Below the pieces are notes generated by a model. It was not told where the DNA came from and made no database searches. It worked only from the letters and a program-made list of their open reading frames with translations. From the NCBI RefSeq assembly GCF_036323475.1, contig NZ_AP028934.1, positions 2,418,001 through 2,482,000 of the forward strand: a stretch of 64,000 bases of DNA. Direction: 5' to 3'. Of the stretch, positions 36,748 through 46,052 are shown in pieces (within the stretch, counting starts at the first letter, position 1; every line of letters begins with the position of its first letter). A program made the position numbers and the translations under genes. The stretch comes from Solobacterium moorei (GTDB lineage: Bacteria > Bacillota_I > Bacilli_A > Erysipelotrichales > Erysipelotrichaceae).

Positions 36748-37701
36748 TTACTTATGCCAAACGATGAATGAACCTAGAAGTTCTGGAACCTTATAGTCTC
36801 CAGCCCAAATTCCAAATATGCATCCAACGATACCGATAACTAATAAGAGCATAATGCACTTAGTTGGTGACCAACTCTTTTTCTTAATTAAGAAATAGCA
36901 CATTAATGTCAACCCTAAAGGAATAAGTGCAGGTAAGATACCATCTAACATTGCTTGAATATCAATATTAACATCTTTTAATTGTTCAACTTCTTTTTCG
37001 ACTATATTGCCATTCTCGATAACAAGCTGTTTGACTTTTTCGGCTGTTTGTCCATTAGGAATCACCATACCAAGTTTTGTAGCACCATAATTGCATGTCA
37101 ATGCACCAACTACGAATACGCCAAGCATAGACGCAGCGTGTGTAAATTCACGAGCATTAGCAGTTAATACCTCGATAGCCTTTGTACCCATGTCATATGA
37201 CCAGTACATTAACCAGTAACGAAGAGCCATCTGTACACCGAATGTAATTAAGAAATAAATGATTGGTCCTATCAAATTACCAGCAATCGCCATATTCGCT
37301 GTAATACCAGCTGTAATAGGAACTAATGTAAACCAGAACAATGCGTCACCAATACCACCTAAAGGGCCCATAGCTGCTACACGAACAGCACGGATTGAGT
37401 TGATATCAGCCTTCTGTTGTTCCATAGATAATACGATACCCATAACGAATGTTACTAAGAATGGGTGAGTATTAAAGAACTCAAGGTTGTGAGTCATAGA
37501 TGTGGATAAGTCATCCTTGTTTATGTGGATAGCTTCCAAACCTGGTAAAATACTCCATAACCAACCGGCAGCCTGCATTCTTTCATAATTGAAGGAAGCC
37601 TGTAAGTTTAGAGAACGCCAAACCATCTTATTTAAAACTGCTTTTGTAAGTGGTTTAGCAGGAGCAGTGTCCTTATATGCTAAATTGAAATTAGATTCCA
37701 T
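36748..37701 (-). CDS. PTS EIID, mannose family (N-acetylgalactosamine type)
   Basis: From ATG 37701, with GGAGG eight bases upstream, the protein has 317 residues and overlaps the EIIC stop by 11 bases. It has the EIID features: RSLNLQASFNYERMQAAGW near the N terminus, GPLGGIGDALFWF in the middle and hydrophobic segments at the C terminus. EIID forms the membrane channel with EIIC. Similarity by eye and gene context favour the AgaE group. An upstream in-frame ATG at 37716 has no ribosome site. Confidence 0.88.
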   Translation of the reverse strand: MESNFNLAYKDTAPAKPLTKAVLNKMVWRSLNLQASFNYERMQAAGWLWSILPGLEAIHINKDDLSTSMTHNLEFFNTHPFLVTFVMGIVLSMEQQKADINSIRAVRVAAMGPLGGIGDALFWFTLVPITAGITANMAIAGNLIGPIIYFLITFGVQMALRYWLMYWSYDMGTKAIEVLTANAREFTHAASMLGVFVVGALTCNYGATKLGMVIPNGQTAEKVKQLVIENGNIVEKEVEQLKDVNIDIQAMLDGILPALIPLGLTLMCYFLIKKKSWSPTKCIMLLLVIGIVGCIFGIWAGDYKVPELLGSFIVWHK

Positions 37702-38494
37702 CTCCAGCACCTCCATTATTAGATGTTAATTGCTTGATCTTAACATTTGTATTGTAGTCGTACATTGCAATTGCAAAGCCGATAAATGCTACAAGAATTA
37801 ATGTTGCGCCTTTTGTAGCCTCAATATTTCCAAGAATAGCAGCAGCTGTGAAGCCTGCGAAGTAGATACCCCACATGTCGTTTGCAAGCATGATCTTTAG
37901 TAATACTGCGAAACCTACATAACGCATCATTCCACCAGCAGCACCCAAGCCACCCATGAACCATGAAGCATTTTCAGAGAAACTCTTTAATGCTTCGCTA
38001 GCAGCATTTCCACCGAAGAAAGCAACAAGTGCTAGAACCGCGAAGAGACCACCTAAGATACACATAGAAAGAATGTTTACACCAGTGATTCCAGCTGGGT
38101 CTGCATTTTCAGCAGCCTTATCAGCCTTAGCCATAATGTATGACATAAATGTGAATGTAAATGTAACTACATACTGTCCAAATACAGAGAATACAACTGC
38201 TAGGCCTAAAGCCTGATCAACAGGTAATCCCGACTTAACAGCGAAGATCATTGCTACAATAGAACCTAATACAGCGTTTGGTGGCTGTGCTCCACCGACT
38301 GGCATGTTACCAACCATCATCAGTTCATATGTACCACCGATGACAAGGCCAGTATTTACATCACCTAAGATCAAACCAATAATTGGACAAGCGATAATAG
38401 GACGATATAAAAGCTCCGTCAGTGAGAATTGGTCAATTGCAAAGATGAATGTTGCTACAGCAAGTAATAATGCTTGTAAAATCATTTGATTCAA
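37691..38494 (-). CDS. PTS EIIC, mannose family (N-acetylgalactosamine type)
   Basis: The 267-residue protein has about eight hydrophobic segments and the EIIC signature VGGAQPPNAVLGSIV, close to the AgaW/AgaC group. It translocates an amino sugar with EIID. It lies 44 bases after the EIIB gene and overlaps the EIID gene, so IIB, IIC and IID are one operon. Confidence 0.9.
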   Translation of the reverse strand: MNQMILQALLLAVATFIFAIDQFSLTELLYRPIIACPIIGLILGDVNTGLVIGGTYELMMVGNMPVGGAQPPNAVLGSIVAMIFAVKSGLPVDQALGLAVVFSVFGQYVVTFTFTFMSYIMAKADKAAENADPAGITGVNILSMCILGGLFAVLALVAFFGGNAASEALKSFSENASWFMGGLGAAGGMMRYVGFAVLLKIMLANDMWGIYFAGFTAAAILGNIEATKGATLILVAFIGFAIAMYDYNTNVKIKQLTSNNGGAGDGI

Positions 38495-38538
38495 TCCTCC
38501 TTAAAATAGTTTTTGTAGTGAAACGGCTGTAATGATTT

Positions 38539-39015
38539 TTACCCAAAGAGCTTGCTGATGTCTTCAGCGTGTTCCTGCGGCACTCTGCGGATTTCTAACT
38601 CAACACCGAGTTCCTGTAACTTTTTGAATGCTGCTACATCTCCATCATCAACAGCAACGCTAGTAGCGACCTGACGTTTTCCTTCAGCCATGTGCATGTT
38701 ACCAATGTTTACCTTCTTAATTGGAACACCGCCTTCAACTAAACGTAATACGTCAGTAGGTGTCTCACAGACGATAAAGATGTGCTGTGATGGAGAAGCC
38801 TTGTGGATAGTTGTAATCGTTTTTTCAATTGTCCAGTAACGTGTCTGTGCATATGAAGGTGCAGCCATATCCATCAATCCTTGACGGAATGTGTTTGTAG
38901 CTACGTCATCATTTGCTACCAAGATTAAGTTAGCGCCAATTGAACCGGACCATTGTGTTGCCACCTGTCCATGAATTAGACGATTGTCAATTCTAGTTAG
39001 TACAATATCTGGCAT
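38539..39015 (-). CDS. PTS EIIB, mannose family (N-acetylgalactosamine type)
   Basis: The 158-residue cytosolic protein has the EIIB active site TRIDNRLIHGQV with the phosphorylated His15, and ANLILVANDDVA, closely like AgaV/AgaB. It passes phosphate from EIIA to the incoming sugar. First gene of the IIB-IIC-IID operon, divergent from the AraC regulator, with a cre-like site about 45 bases upstream. Confidence 0.9.
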   Translation of the reverse strand: MPDIVLTRIDNRLIHGQVATQWSGSIGANLILVANDDVATNTFRQGLMDMAAPSYAQTRYWTIEKTITTIHKASPSQHIFIVCETPTDVLRLVEGGVPIKKVNIGNMHMAEGKRQVATSVAVDDGDVAAFKKLQELGVELEIRRVPQEHAEDISKLFG

Positions 39016-39058
39016 TTCCTTACTCCTTTCTCTTTGAGTATATGCGCTATCATCAAAT

Positions 39059-39074
39059 CAGAAAGCGCTCTCAT
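39059..39074 (-). promoter_or_regulatory. cre-like catabolite site upstream of PTS IIB
   Basis: The minus strand reads ATGAGAGCGCTTTCTG, nearly palindromic around GC and one base off the common CcpA box. It lies between the IIB start and its expected promoter, where CcpA would repress. Inferred. Confidence 0.55.
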
Positions 39075-39223
39075 GGATATATATTAACATTAAGTCTCAC
39101 ATAATATTTACATTTTTGCTCAAAACTAGTGTACTTTTCGGTAACAAAAAATATTCTTTTGTTGATTTTTCATTTCTTTCAACTGCAAAGTATGCTATTT
39201 TACAGGTAAGGAGATGGTGAAAT

Positions 39224-40390
39224 ATGATTAGTAAGACTACTAGTTCCAATTTCGTTAAATTTGGTACAATTGTCCCAAATATTCCAGACGAAGATTTCAT
39301 TGTTGAAGAGTTTACAATTTCAACAAAGGAAATTCATGCGCTTCATTCCTATAATCAATCTGTATATTTAGAAGCATCTGAAGGAATGGCCATGGTTGGT
39401 ATTGTCCGCGTTCCTAAGGTTGATTCAATTGAAAGTTTTGCACTACATCGCCGTGTACGTATTGAACCTGATGTTTATTTCAATCTCACCTCAATGAGTG
39501 AACACATTGTTTATCGCTTGTATATTCCAAAACACGCAACAAAAACAACCTACACATTACCAAAACCATTTGTGTATGAAAGTATTTCACCTAAGATTCG
39601 TATCTCTGAAATCATTGCCTATTATTACGTTGTAAAACGTCCTGCATACTCCTTTTTAGGAGAGACACATAATTATTATGAATTAACTTTCGTTGATCAA
39701 GGCTCTTTGGATACGACTGTTGATGGTAAGTCTTATACGATTGGTATGAATGAATGTATGTTATATATGCCTGGTCAATTCCATGACCAAAAGGTATCCT
39801 CGGATAATCCTTGTTCATACTTAACAGTTATCTTTGCGGCAGATGGTGTACATACTGATTTAGTTTCGAATCGTGTTATCAGTTGTACACGTGAGATGCA
39901 GGATGATATCAATCGTTTTGTATCAACTTCTGAACAGGCTAATCCATTCAAGTACGATGGAATGATTTCCTGTTTAGAACAAATCTTAATTTCATTCCAT
40001 ATGTATGCAAACGCAAAGAAGATGCCTAAACCTATCACACCAGTTAATCAACACTTTGAAGATCGTCTTGTGGAGGAAATTCTTGAGTATATCCATAAAC
40101 ATATCCTAGAACCACTACCAATCGAACAAATCTGTGACCGCTTCGCTATCTCACGTAGTACTCTACAGAACTTATTCAAAAACAATCTTCAAGTTCCACC
40201 AAAACAATATATCAATACTGCAAAGTTGAATCAGAGTCGATTACTCATTCGTAAAGGAGATTACACGATTACAGAGATTGCGTCCATGTTGAGTTTCAAT
40301 TCCATTCACTACTTCTCTCGTAAATTCACACAGAGTTATGGCATCACTCCTAGTGAGTATGCCCGTAAGATTTACGACCAAATTGATTAA
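39224..40390 (+). CDS. AraC-family regulator with cupin-like sensor domain
   Basis: The 388-residue protein has a beta-rich N-terminal and middle part (ETHNYYELTFVDQGS and MPGQFHDQK, the AraC_binding cupin pattern, about 145-195) and a C-terminal AraC domain (about 285-385) with LPIEQICDRFAISRSTLQNLF and ITEIASMLSFNSIHYFSRKF. A GGAG site lies just upstream. It is divergent from the PTS IIB-IIC-IID operon and probably activates it when the amino sugar is present. Confidence 0.83.
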   Translation: MISKTTSSNFVKFGTIVPNIPDEDFIVEEFTISTKEIHALHSYNQSVYLEASEGMAMVGIVRVPKVDSIESFALHRRVRIEPDVYFNLTSMSEHIVYRLYIPKHATKTTYTLPKPFVYESISPKIRISEIIAYYYVVKRPAYSFLGETHNYYELTFVDQGSLDTTVDGKSYTIGMNECMLYMPGQFHDQKVSSDNPCSYLTVIFAADGVHTDLVSNRVISCTREMQDDINRFVSTSEQANPFKYDGMISCLEQILISFHMYANAKKMPKPITPVNQHFEDRLVEEILEYIHKHILEPLPIEQICDRFAISRSTLQNLFKNNLQVPPKQYINTAKLNQSRLLIRKGDYTITEIASMLSFNSIHYFSRKFTQSYGITPSEYARKIYDQID

Positions 40391-40399
40391 TCCATTTCT

Positions 40400-40430
40400 G
40401 TCATATCTAGTGAATCTAGATATGACTTTT
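40400..40430 (+). terminator. Terminator after AraC regulator
   Basis: GTCATATCTAG (40400-40410) pairs perfectly with CTAGATATGAC (40416-40426) around a 5-base loop and is followed by TTTTCTT. Confidence 0.85.
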
Positions 40431-40519
40431 CTTATGGATTATCTCTGATATTTCGCCAATCCTTTTTCTTCAATCATCACAATGGGTATATACTAATACC
40501 GCATAGGAGATTTAACTTT

Positions 40520-42145
40520 ATGAATGCACATGATATTTTGAATAATCCTTTCCTAAATAAAGGCACAGCCTTTACAATGGAAGAACGTAGTAAACTTGGA
40601 CTGGTTGGTCTTTTACCACCATATGTTCAAACAATTGAAGAACAGGCAAACCAGACTTATGCACAGATGCAGACAAAGGCAAATAATCTAGAGAAACGTT
40701 TGTTTTTGATGCAGATTTTTAATACAAACCGTACACTTTTCTACTATATGTTCTCTCAACATCTAGCAGAATTTAATCCTATCGTTTACGACCCAACGAT
40801 TGCGGATACAATTGAAAACTATAGCGATCTCTTTATCGATCCACAATACGCAGCATATTTGGATATTAACCATCCAGAAAATATTGAAGCCACATTAAAG
40901 AATGCGGCTGGCGAGCGTGAGATACGTTTGATTGTTGTTACAGATGCGGAAGGTATCTTAGGTATTGGTGACTGGGGTACAAATGGTGTGGATATCTCCG
41001 TTGGCAAGTTGATGGTTTATACAGCTGCTGCTGGTATTGATCCATCTATGGTATTACCACTTGTCATTGATGCTGGTACAAACCGTAAAGAATTACTTGA
41101 AAATCCTAACTACCTAGGCAACCGTCATGAACGTGTTCGCGGTGATCGTTATTACGACTTTGTAGATCAATTCGTGCAGACTGCTGAACGTCTATTCCCT
41201 AAACTATATTTACACTGGGAAGATTTCGGTCGTTCCAATGCCGCAAATATTCTTGAAAAATATCGTAATCAGATTCCAACATTCAACGATGATATTCAAG
41301 GAACAGGTATTGTAACGCTTGGTGCTATCTTCGCTTCCCTCGCTATCACTGGTGGAAAGTTATCTGAGCAGACATATCTTTGCTTTGGTGGTGGTACTGC
41401 TGGGGCAGGTATCGCTTCCCGTGTACTACGTGAGATGGTATCCGAAGGTATCTCTGAAGAAGAAGCGTATAAGCATTTCTTTATGGTTGATAAACAAGGT
41501 CTTCTTTTTGATGACATGGATGATTTAACACCTCAACAAAGACCATTTGCTAAGAAGCGTTCTGACTATCCTAACGCAAAAAAGTTAACTAACTTATTAG
41601 AGGTTGTTAAGACTATTAAACCAACCATCTTAGTTGGTACTTCAACACAACCAAATACATTCACAAAGGAAATTGTGGAAGAAATGTGCAAGATTACAGA
41701 ACGTCCAATGATTTTTCCATTATCAAATCCAACTGTACTAGCTGAAGCAAGTGCCAAAGACCTCATCACTTGGTCTGATGGTAAAGCATTTGTCGCAACA
41801 GGTATTCCTGCAGATACAGTCTCTTATAAGGGAGTTGACTACGTAATCGGCCAAGCAAATAATGCATTAATTTATCCAGGACTTGGACTTGGAATGCTTG
41901 CATCGGAAGCTAGTCTTTTAACAGATGAAATGATTGGTGCTGCTGCACATTCCTTAAGTGGTATCATTGACCAATCTCAACCAGGTGCACCTGTATTACC
42001 ACCATTCAAGTATGTCACAGATGTTTCTATCAAGGTTGCGGAAGCTGTTGCTAAAACCGCACAACAACAAGGTCTTGCACGTGTGAAGGAAACAGATATG
42101 GCAAAGGCTGTTCGCGATTTAAAGTGGTATCCAGAGTATCGTTAA
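40520..42145 (+). CDS. Malolactic enzyme / NAD-malic enzyme family
   Basis: The 541-residue protein is a large-form malic enzyme. It has [11 protein letters not shown], the [15 protein letters not shown] segment, the Lys-bearing [18 protein letters not shown], the metal-binding WEDFGRSNA and FNDDIQGTG, and the NAD-binding [11 protein letters not shown]. The start ([14 protein letters not shown]) and end (WYPEYR) look most like malolactic enzymes of lactic acid bacteria, which turn malate into lactate and carbon dioxide. Malic enzyme activity (to pyruvate) cannot be excluded. No malate transporter is adjacent. AGGAG lies upstream of the ATG. Confidence 0.85.
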   Translation: MNAHDILNNPFLNKGTAFTMEERSKLGLVGLLPPYVQTIEEQANQTYAQMQTKANNLEKRLFLMQIFNTNRTLFYYMFSQHLAEFNPIVYDPTIADTIENYSDLFIDPQYAAYLDINHPENIEATLKNAAGEREIRLIVVTDAEGILGIGDWGTNGVDISVGKLMVYTAAAGIDPSMVLPLVIDAGTNRKELLENPNYLGNRHERVRGDRYYDFVDQFVQTAERLFPKLYLHWEDFGRSNAANILEKYRNQIPTFNDDIQGTGIVTLGAIFASLAITGGKLSEQTYLCFGGGTAGAGIASRVLREMVSEGISEEEAYKHFFMVDKQGLLFDDMDDLTPQQRPFAKKRSDYPNAKKLTNLLEVVKTIKPTILVGTSTQPNTFTKEIVEEMCKITERPMIFPLSNPTVLAEASAKDLITWSDGKAFVATGIPADTVSYKGVDYVIGQANNALIYPGLGLGMLASEASLLTDEMIGAAAHSLSGIIDQSQPGAPVLPPFKYVTDVSIKVAEAVAKTAQQQGLARVKETDMAKAVRDLKWYPEYR

Positions 42146-42180
42146 ACAATCGATTTAATAACCATGTACTTCTTGGTAGT

Positions 42181-42212
42181 GGTCTGTTAGTGATAACAGA
42201 CCTTTTAATTTT
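42181..42212 (+). terminator. Terminator after malolactic enzyme gene
   Basis: GGTCTGTTA (42181-42189) pairs perfectly with TAACAGACC (42194-42202), with a GTGA loop and TTTTAATTTT after it. Confidence 0.85.
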
Positions 42213-42248
42213 AGAATCTTCTCACTGATGATTCTTCCTAGTCCACCT

Positions 42249-42466
42249 TTGGCACTGATAAGACCTCCCAGAGTAAGGCATATATCTTTCCTGTCATCTA
42301 CCCGCCTCAATTGAAATTCGTGACCATCGGGTCAACAGTTTGTCTAGTTCTTCCTTCCGATTCCACCTCACGATGGACACCCTTGAATTCGGCTCAACCT
42401 TAGGGACTACATCCCTTGGTTAGAGGTACCTTTCAACCCCCAAGATGTATGCCATGTCTAGCACAC
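42249..42466 (-). mobile_element. Class C group II intron relic, copy 1
   Basis: Read on the minus strand from 42466, the relic starts GTGTGCTAGACATGG and contains the domain I landmarks AAGGGTGTCCATCGTGAGG, TGGAATC-GAAGGAAG and a GAGGC segment, in the order known for class C introns such as the Oceanobacillus intron. It stops near 42249 without domain V and has no reverse transcriptase frame, so it is a 5' fragment. It begins four bases after the T-run of the agaF terminator; class C introns insert behind terminators. Its twin in the opposite orientation is at 49400-49616. Confidence 0.65.
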
Positions 42467-42470
42467 CACC

Positions 42471-42504
42471 AAAAAAATCGATATAGTTCATTCACTATAC
42501 CGAT
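42471..42504 (-). terminator. Terminator after PTS EIIA gene
   Basis: On the minus strand ATCGGTATAGT and ACTATATCGAT (42477-42487 with 42494-42504, one mismatch) form a stem followed by seven T. The intron relic starts right after it. Confidence 0.8.
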
Positions 42505-42512
42505 TCTTATTT

Positions 42513-42953
42513 TTAGATACCGTCTTCAGTTTCAACTTCTTCGTGTTGAACAAGTTCAAAACGCATAACTTGTGTCTTACCTGTCTCAATTGTTTGAGCA
42601 GCTAAGGCGTCAATGTCATTTGCGAAGCTTCTTGTTAGGTTAGCTTCCACAATCATTCCTAAGTTTGAACCAGATAATACAACAATCTTGTATTGTTCCT
42701 GTAGCTTCATTGAGAGTTCAACAGAAACCTTAAATGGTGAACCACCAACTAAGTCTGTAAATACGAGGATTCCATCTGTGCAATCCTTTAAGGAAGCGAA
42801 GGCTGCTTCTAATTTCTTTTCGAGATCATCTGTAGAATCTTCTTGAACGAAGTCTACCGCATGATAATGTTCTGGTTTACCACCAATGAGTTCTACTGAA
42901 CTTGTTAGACCACTGGCAAAATGGCCATGTCCTGTAACAACAATACCAATCAT
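42513..42953 (-). CDS. PTS EIIA, mannose family (AgaF-like)
   Basis: The 146-residue cytosolic protein has the EIIA-Man active site VVTGHGHFASGL with the phosphorylated His9 and the FTDLVGGSPF segment. It takes phosphate from HPr and gives it to EIIB (38539-39015). The tail is acidic. It lies 11 bases after the AgaS-like gene, so EIIA is made with the catabolic enzyme rather than with the rest of the permease. Confidence 0.88.
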   Translation of the reverse strand: MIGIVVTGHGHFASGLTSSVELIGGKPEHYHAVDFVQEDSTDDLEKKLEAAFASLKDCTDGILVFTDLVGGSPFKVSVELSMKLQEQYKIVVLSGSNLGMIVEANLTRSFANDIDALAAQTIETGKTQVMRFELVQHEEVETEDGI

Positions 42954-42964
42954 ATTATTCCTCC

Positions 42965-44140
42965 TTATTTAGAATATGGATATAAGATTACACCCTTTAC
43001 AACGCGGTTAACCTCACCTGTTGGACATGGGTTATCCGGTGTGAAGTGATTGCAAATTGACGCAAATAATGCCATCAATTGCGCAACTATGATAAAGTCT
43101 AAACCTACAAAGACATTATCCTTCGCTGGTGTATCAAAACAATAATAATAGTTTGCAAGAGATTTGGCTAGTTCGCATGGTGTGTTACATACGACCATAA
43201 TGCGATTTTCTTTGCGCTGGCCTGACATTTCTTTCAATAGGTCAAGTTCATATTGTCTTTGGTATTCACCATCAGAAAGATATAGAACTGTTAATGTTGT
43301 GTTATCAATGATGGACTTTGGACCATGACGGAAACCTAATGGTGTATCATACATGGTCACAATCTTACCAGCATTTAATTCCAGCATCTTTAGTGCAGAT
43401 TCTTGGGCAATACCCTTCAATGTATTTGTACCTAAGTATACGATTCTACCGTAATCAAACGCATCATCAAATTCCTTGATAGTAGACCAATCTTCTTCAA
43501 CAAGTTTCTTTGCGGCTCCAATCACTTCGTTTACAGCAGCGACTGTTTCATCATAGTGATCTAAGCTAAAGCAGAGTAGTGTTGCTAGATACATATTTGT
43601 AAAGCTGGATGTCATCGCAAAACTCTTATCCAATGTTTCAGGAGTTAAGTTGATTGCGAGGCAACGGTCGCCCTCTGCATTAGCACGCTTGCTTAAAGCA
43701 CCATCCTTATTACATGTAATGAATAAGTGATATAGATTGTCATTTACTGCTTCTACAGACTGAATTGCACCTACAGATTCGGGAGAGTCACCTGAGCGAC
43801 CATAGCTGATTAATAAAGTAGGCTTATGTGCAGATACATAATTCTCAGGTGTAGCTGTTAAGTCTGTTGTGGCGTAGCTCTTAACCTTGTAGTTTAATTT
43901 ACGATTTAAATAGGAATATAATGCATTCCCAACAAACTCACTTGTGCCTGCACCCGTCAAAATTACATCGTAATCTTCTTGATGAATAACTTTAGCGATA
44001 AATGCCTTAATCTCTTCTGCACGAGAACGTACCTGTTCGATTGTCTTCTCCCAAGTTAAGGGCTGTTGATGGATTTCTGTGGCTGTAAATGTTGCCTTTA
44101 ATGATTCTAATTCTTCATTTGTATAATTAAATATGGACAT
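42965..44140 (-). CDS. agaS: AgaS-like SIS-domain sugar-phosphate isomerase/deaminase
   Basis: The 391-residue protein has two SIS domains, with VILTGAGTSEFVGNALYSYL in the first, LISYGRSGDSPES and YLGTNTLKGIAQESALKMLEL in the second (in part). It matches AgaS, the galactosamine-6-phosphate deaminase/isomerase that yields tagatose 6-phosphate and ammonia. An AGGAGG site precedes the ATG. It forms an operon with EIIA and is divergent from the deacetylase gene, which supplies its substrate. Confidence 0.85.
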   Translation of the reverse strand: MSIFNYTNEELESLKATFTATEIHQQPLTWEKTIEQVRSRAEEIKAFIAKVIHQEDYDVILTGAGTSEFVGNALYSYLNRKLNYKVKSYATTDLTATPENYVSAHKPTLLISYGRSGDSPESVGAIQSVEAVNDNLYHLFITCNKDGALSKRANAEGDRCLAINLTPETLDKSFAMTSSFTNMYLATLLCFSLDHYDETVAAVNEVIGAAKKLVEEDWSTIKEFDDAFDYGRIVYLGTNTLKGIAQESALKMLELNAGKIVTMYDTPLGFRHGPKSIIDNTTLTVLYLSDGEYQRQYELDLLKEMSGQRKENRIMVVCNTPCELAKSLANYYYCFDTPAKDNVFVGLDFIIVAQLMALFASICNHFTPDNPCPTGEVNRVVKGVILYPYSK

Positions 44141-44176
44141 TGTTTCCTCCTTTTGTACCTGTCTTATCTAATTTGT

Positions 44177-44205
44177 ATTATAACAATCAGAATTCACGAT
44201 TAGAA
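44177..44205 (-). promoter_or_regulatory. Promoter for agaS-EIIA operon
   Basis: The minus strand has an extended -10 box TGTTATAAT (TATAAT at 44177-44182) with a weak -35 TTCTAA 17 bases upstream. Confidence 0.5.
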
Positions 44206-44276
44206 TAAATTAACTGAAAGATGTCAAATCATTATTAAAAAGTATAAGTGTCAAAAGAGATAAATAAAATCAATAG

Positions 44277-44285
44277 TGCTATGAT
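44277..44285 (+). promoter_or_regulatory. Extended -10 promoter for deacetylase gene
   Basis: TGCTATGAT at 44277-44285 is an extended -10 box, 35 bases before the ATG. No clear -35 was seen. Confidence 0.4.
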
Positions 44286-44319
44286 AAACATAGAAAGTAA
44301 TTCATGAGGGAATAAAAAT

Positions 44320-45474
44320 ATGTTTATTAAAAGTAATCGTGTATGGATAGCCGGTGACTTTATCCCAGCTGTCATTGAAATTTCTGAAGGTAAGATTAAA
44401 GGGATTTACTCTGCTGATGATCATACTGCGGATGTAGATTATGGAAATCGTCGTATTGTGCCAGGATTTATTGATATCCATTGTCATGGTGCGTATGGCT
44501 ATGATACAAACTATGCAGAACCTGAGGGACTTAAGAAATGGGCAAAAGGAATTCCAAGTGAAGGTGTTACTGGCTTCCTTTCCACAACAATCACTGAATT
44601 AAACCCAGTACTAACAAAAGCTGTTAAAAACGTAGCAGCTGTAAAGCGTGAACACGTAGCCGGTAGAGATGGTGCTGATATCATTGGTATCCATTTCGAA
44701 GGTCCATACCTTGATATGAAATACAAAGGAGCACAACCACCAGAAGCTATCGTTCCACCACGCGTAGACGAATTTATCCAATACCAAAAGGACGCGGAAG
44801 GTCTGATTAAAGTGATTACATTAGCACCTGAGCACGATCCAGAACTTGCACTTACAAAATACTGTAGTGCACATAACGTTGCAGTATCGATCGGTCACTC
44901 CGGTGCAACCTTCCAAGAAGGTATTATCGCTGTCGCAAATGGTGCAAAATCTATCACACATACATACAACGGACAATCACCATTCAACCACCGTGCCAAT
45001 GGTGTAACTGGGCTAGCTCTACGCCTTCGCGATATGTATAGCGAAATTATCTGTGACTGCAACCACTCAACACCTGAAGCACTAAATATCTTCTTTAATG
45101 CGAAAGGCAAAGACCATGCAATCATGATCTCTGATGCCCTAATGGCAAAAGGATTTGAACCAGGTTCCAAGTTTATGTTTGGTGGACATGAAATCGAAAT
45201 CTATCCAGATGGAAGTGCACACCTAACCGAAAGCGGAAGTCTTGCAGGTTCTACAATGCGGATGAACGAGGGACTTAGAAACTTAGTTGAAAGAGCTGGT
45301 GTTCCGTTCGATGCGGCCCTCAACTCTGCCACAATTAACCCTGCTACACTATTAAACTTGCACGATCATATTGGTAAGTTATGTACAGGATATGATGCGG
45401 ATATCGTTGTATTAAACGATGACTATAGTGTTGAGGAAACCTACTGTAAGGGTATTACACAGCTTCAAAAATAG
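44320..45474 (+). CDS. N-acetylhexosamine-6-phosphate deacetylase (NagA/AgaA family)
   Basis: The 384-residue enzyme removes acetate from an N-acetylhexosamine 6-phosphate. Metal and catalytic residues are present: His54 and His56 in DIHCHGAYGYD, Glu127 in IHFEGPYL, His193 in IGHSGATF, His214 in SITHTYN and catalytic Asp272 in MISDALMAKG. NagA and AgaA cannot be told apart by sequence alone; the AgaS, AgaV-type PTS and GatZ neighbours favour GalNAc-6-phosphate. It is divergent from agaS. Confidence 0.87.
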   Translation: MFIKSNRVWIAGDFIPAVIEISEGKIKGIYSADDHTADVDYGNRRIVPGFIDIHCHGAYGYDTNYAEPEGLKKWAKGIPSEGVTGFLSTTITELNPVLTKAVKNVAAVKREHVAGRDGADIIGIHFEGPYLDMKYKGAQPPEAIVPPRVDEFIQYQKDAEGLIKVITLAPEHDPELALTKYCSAHNVAVSIGHSGATFQEGIIAVANGAKSITHTYNGQSPFNHRANGVTGLALRLRDMYSEIICDCNHSTPEALNIFFNAKGKDHAIMISDALMAKGFEPGSKFMFGGHEIEIYPDGSAHLTESGSLAGSTMRMNEGLRNLVERAGVPFDAALNSATINPATLLNLHDHIGKLCTGYDADIVVLNDDYSVEETYCKGITQLQK

Positions 45475-45482
45475 GTACTTCT

Positions 45483-46052
45483 ATGATAAAAAGCCCAAAG
45501 AAAAAAAGACCATCCATCTTTGATGATGGCAATGCACAAAAGCGTGGAGCGATTGCTGGAAGAAATATATACATCGACGATAAAGGTCAAACCATCATGT
45601 ATATTTCCCGAACAAAAACAGGATATATTCTAAAAGAGAAAAATGCGAAAAACTTCAGCCTCTATCACAATCGTATCGCACTTGGTATCGCAGTAGCGAT
45701 GTTACTGATGAGCCTAACAAGTGATTGGAGAATCTCCATAATTGCTGGTTTTGTACTGTTTGGTGTACTACAATATCGCTTTGTAAAATCTTGGCTACCA
45801 ACATTACCACAGATTCCTAACTTTAAGCCAAAACAGAAAAAATCATTCATTGAAGGACTTATAGAAACAAATAACAAAGGACGTTGTGCTCTACTTGCCG
45901 TATTGTATGCTTTGCTAGGCATCTTACTGGTCGTAAACGGAATCATCATCAAGAGTGATATTATTGTAATTATCCTTGAAGTATCTACTATGCTTGCATG
46001 TTTATATATGAGTGCGCAATATATTATTGCAATCTCGAAAATGAAATCATAA
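45483..46052 (+). CDS. Membrane protein of unknown function
   Basis: The 189-residue protein has a basic N-terminal cytosolic part (about 1-60), a pair of helices (about 64-100), a basic loop (RFVKSWLPTLPQIPNFKPKQKK) and two more helices (about 133-185). I do not recognise a family. It starts eight bases after the deacetylase gene with a weak ribosome site, so it may be co-transcribed. It ends directly at the hairpin that marks the end of an IS200/IS605 relic. Confidence 0.7.
   Translation: MIKSPKKKRPSIFDDGNAQKRGAIAGRNIYIDDKGQTIMYISRTKTGYILKEKNAKNFSLYHNRIALGIAVAMLLMSLTSDWRISIIAGFVLFGVLQYRFVKSWLPTLPQIPNFKPKQKKSFIEGLIETNNKGRCALLAVLYALLGILLVVNGIIIKSDIIVIILEVSTMLACLYMSAQYIIAISKMKS

Noticed and set aside
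39100-39223. A full sigma-A promoter for PTS IIB or the AraC gene
   Set aside because: Several A/T-rich hexamers occur but none with acceptable spacing on either strand, so only the cre-like site is reported.
42146-42512. Group II intron domain V or reverse transcriptase near copy 1
   Set aside because: I looked for a domain V-like hairpin and for coding sequence and saw neither; only a 5' relic is claimed.
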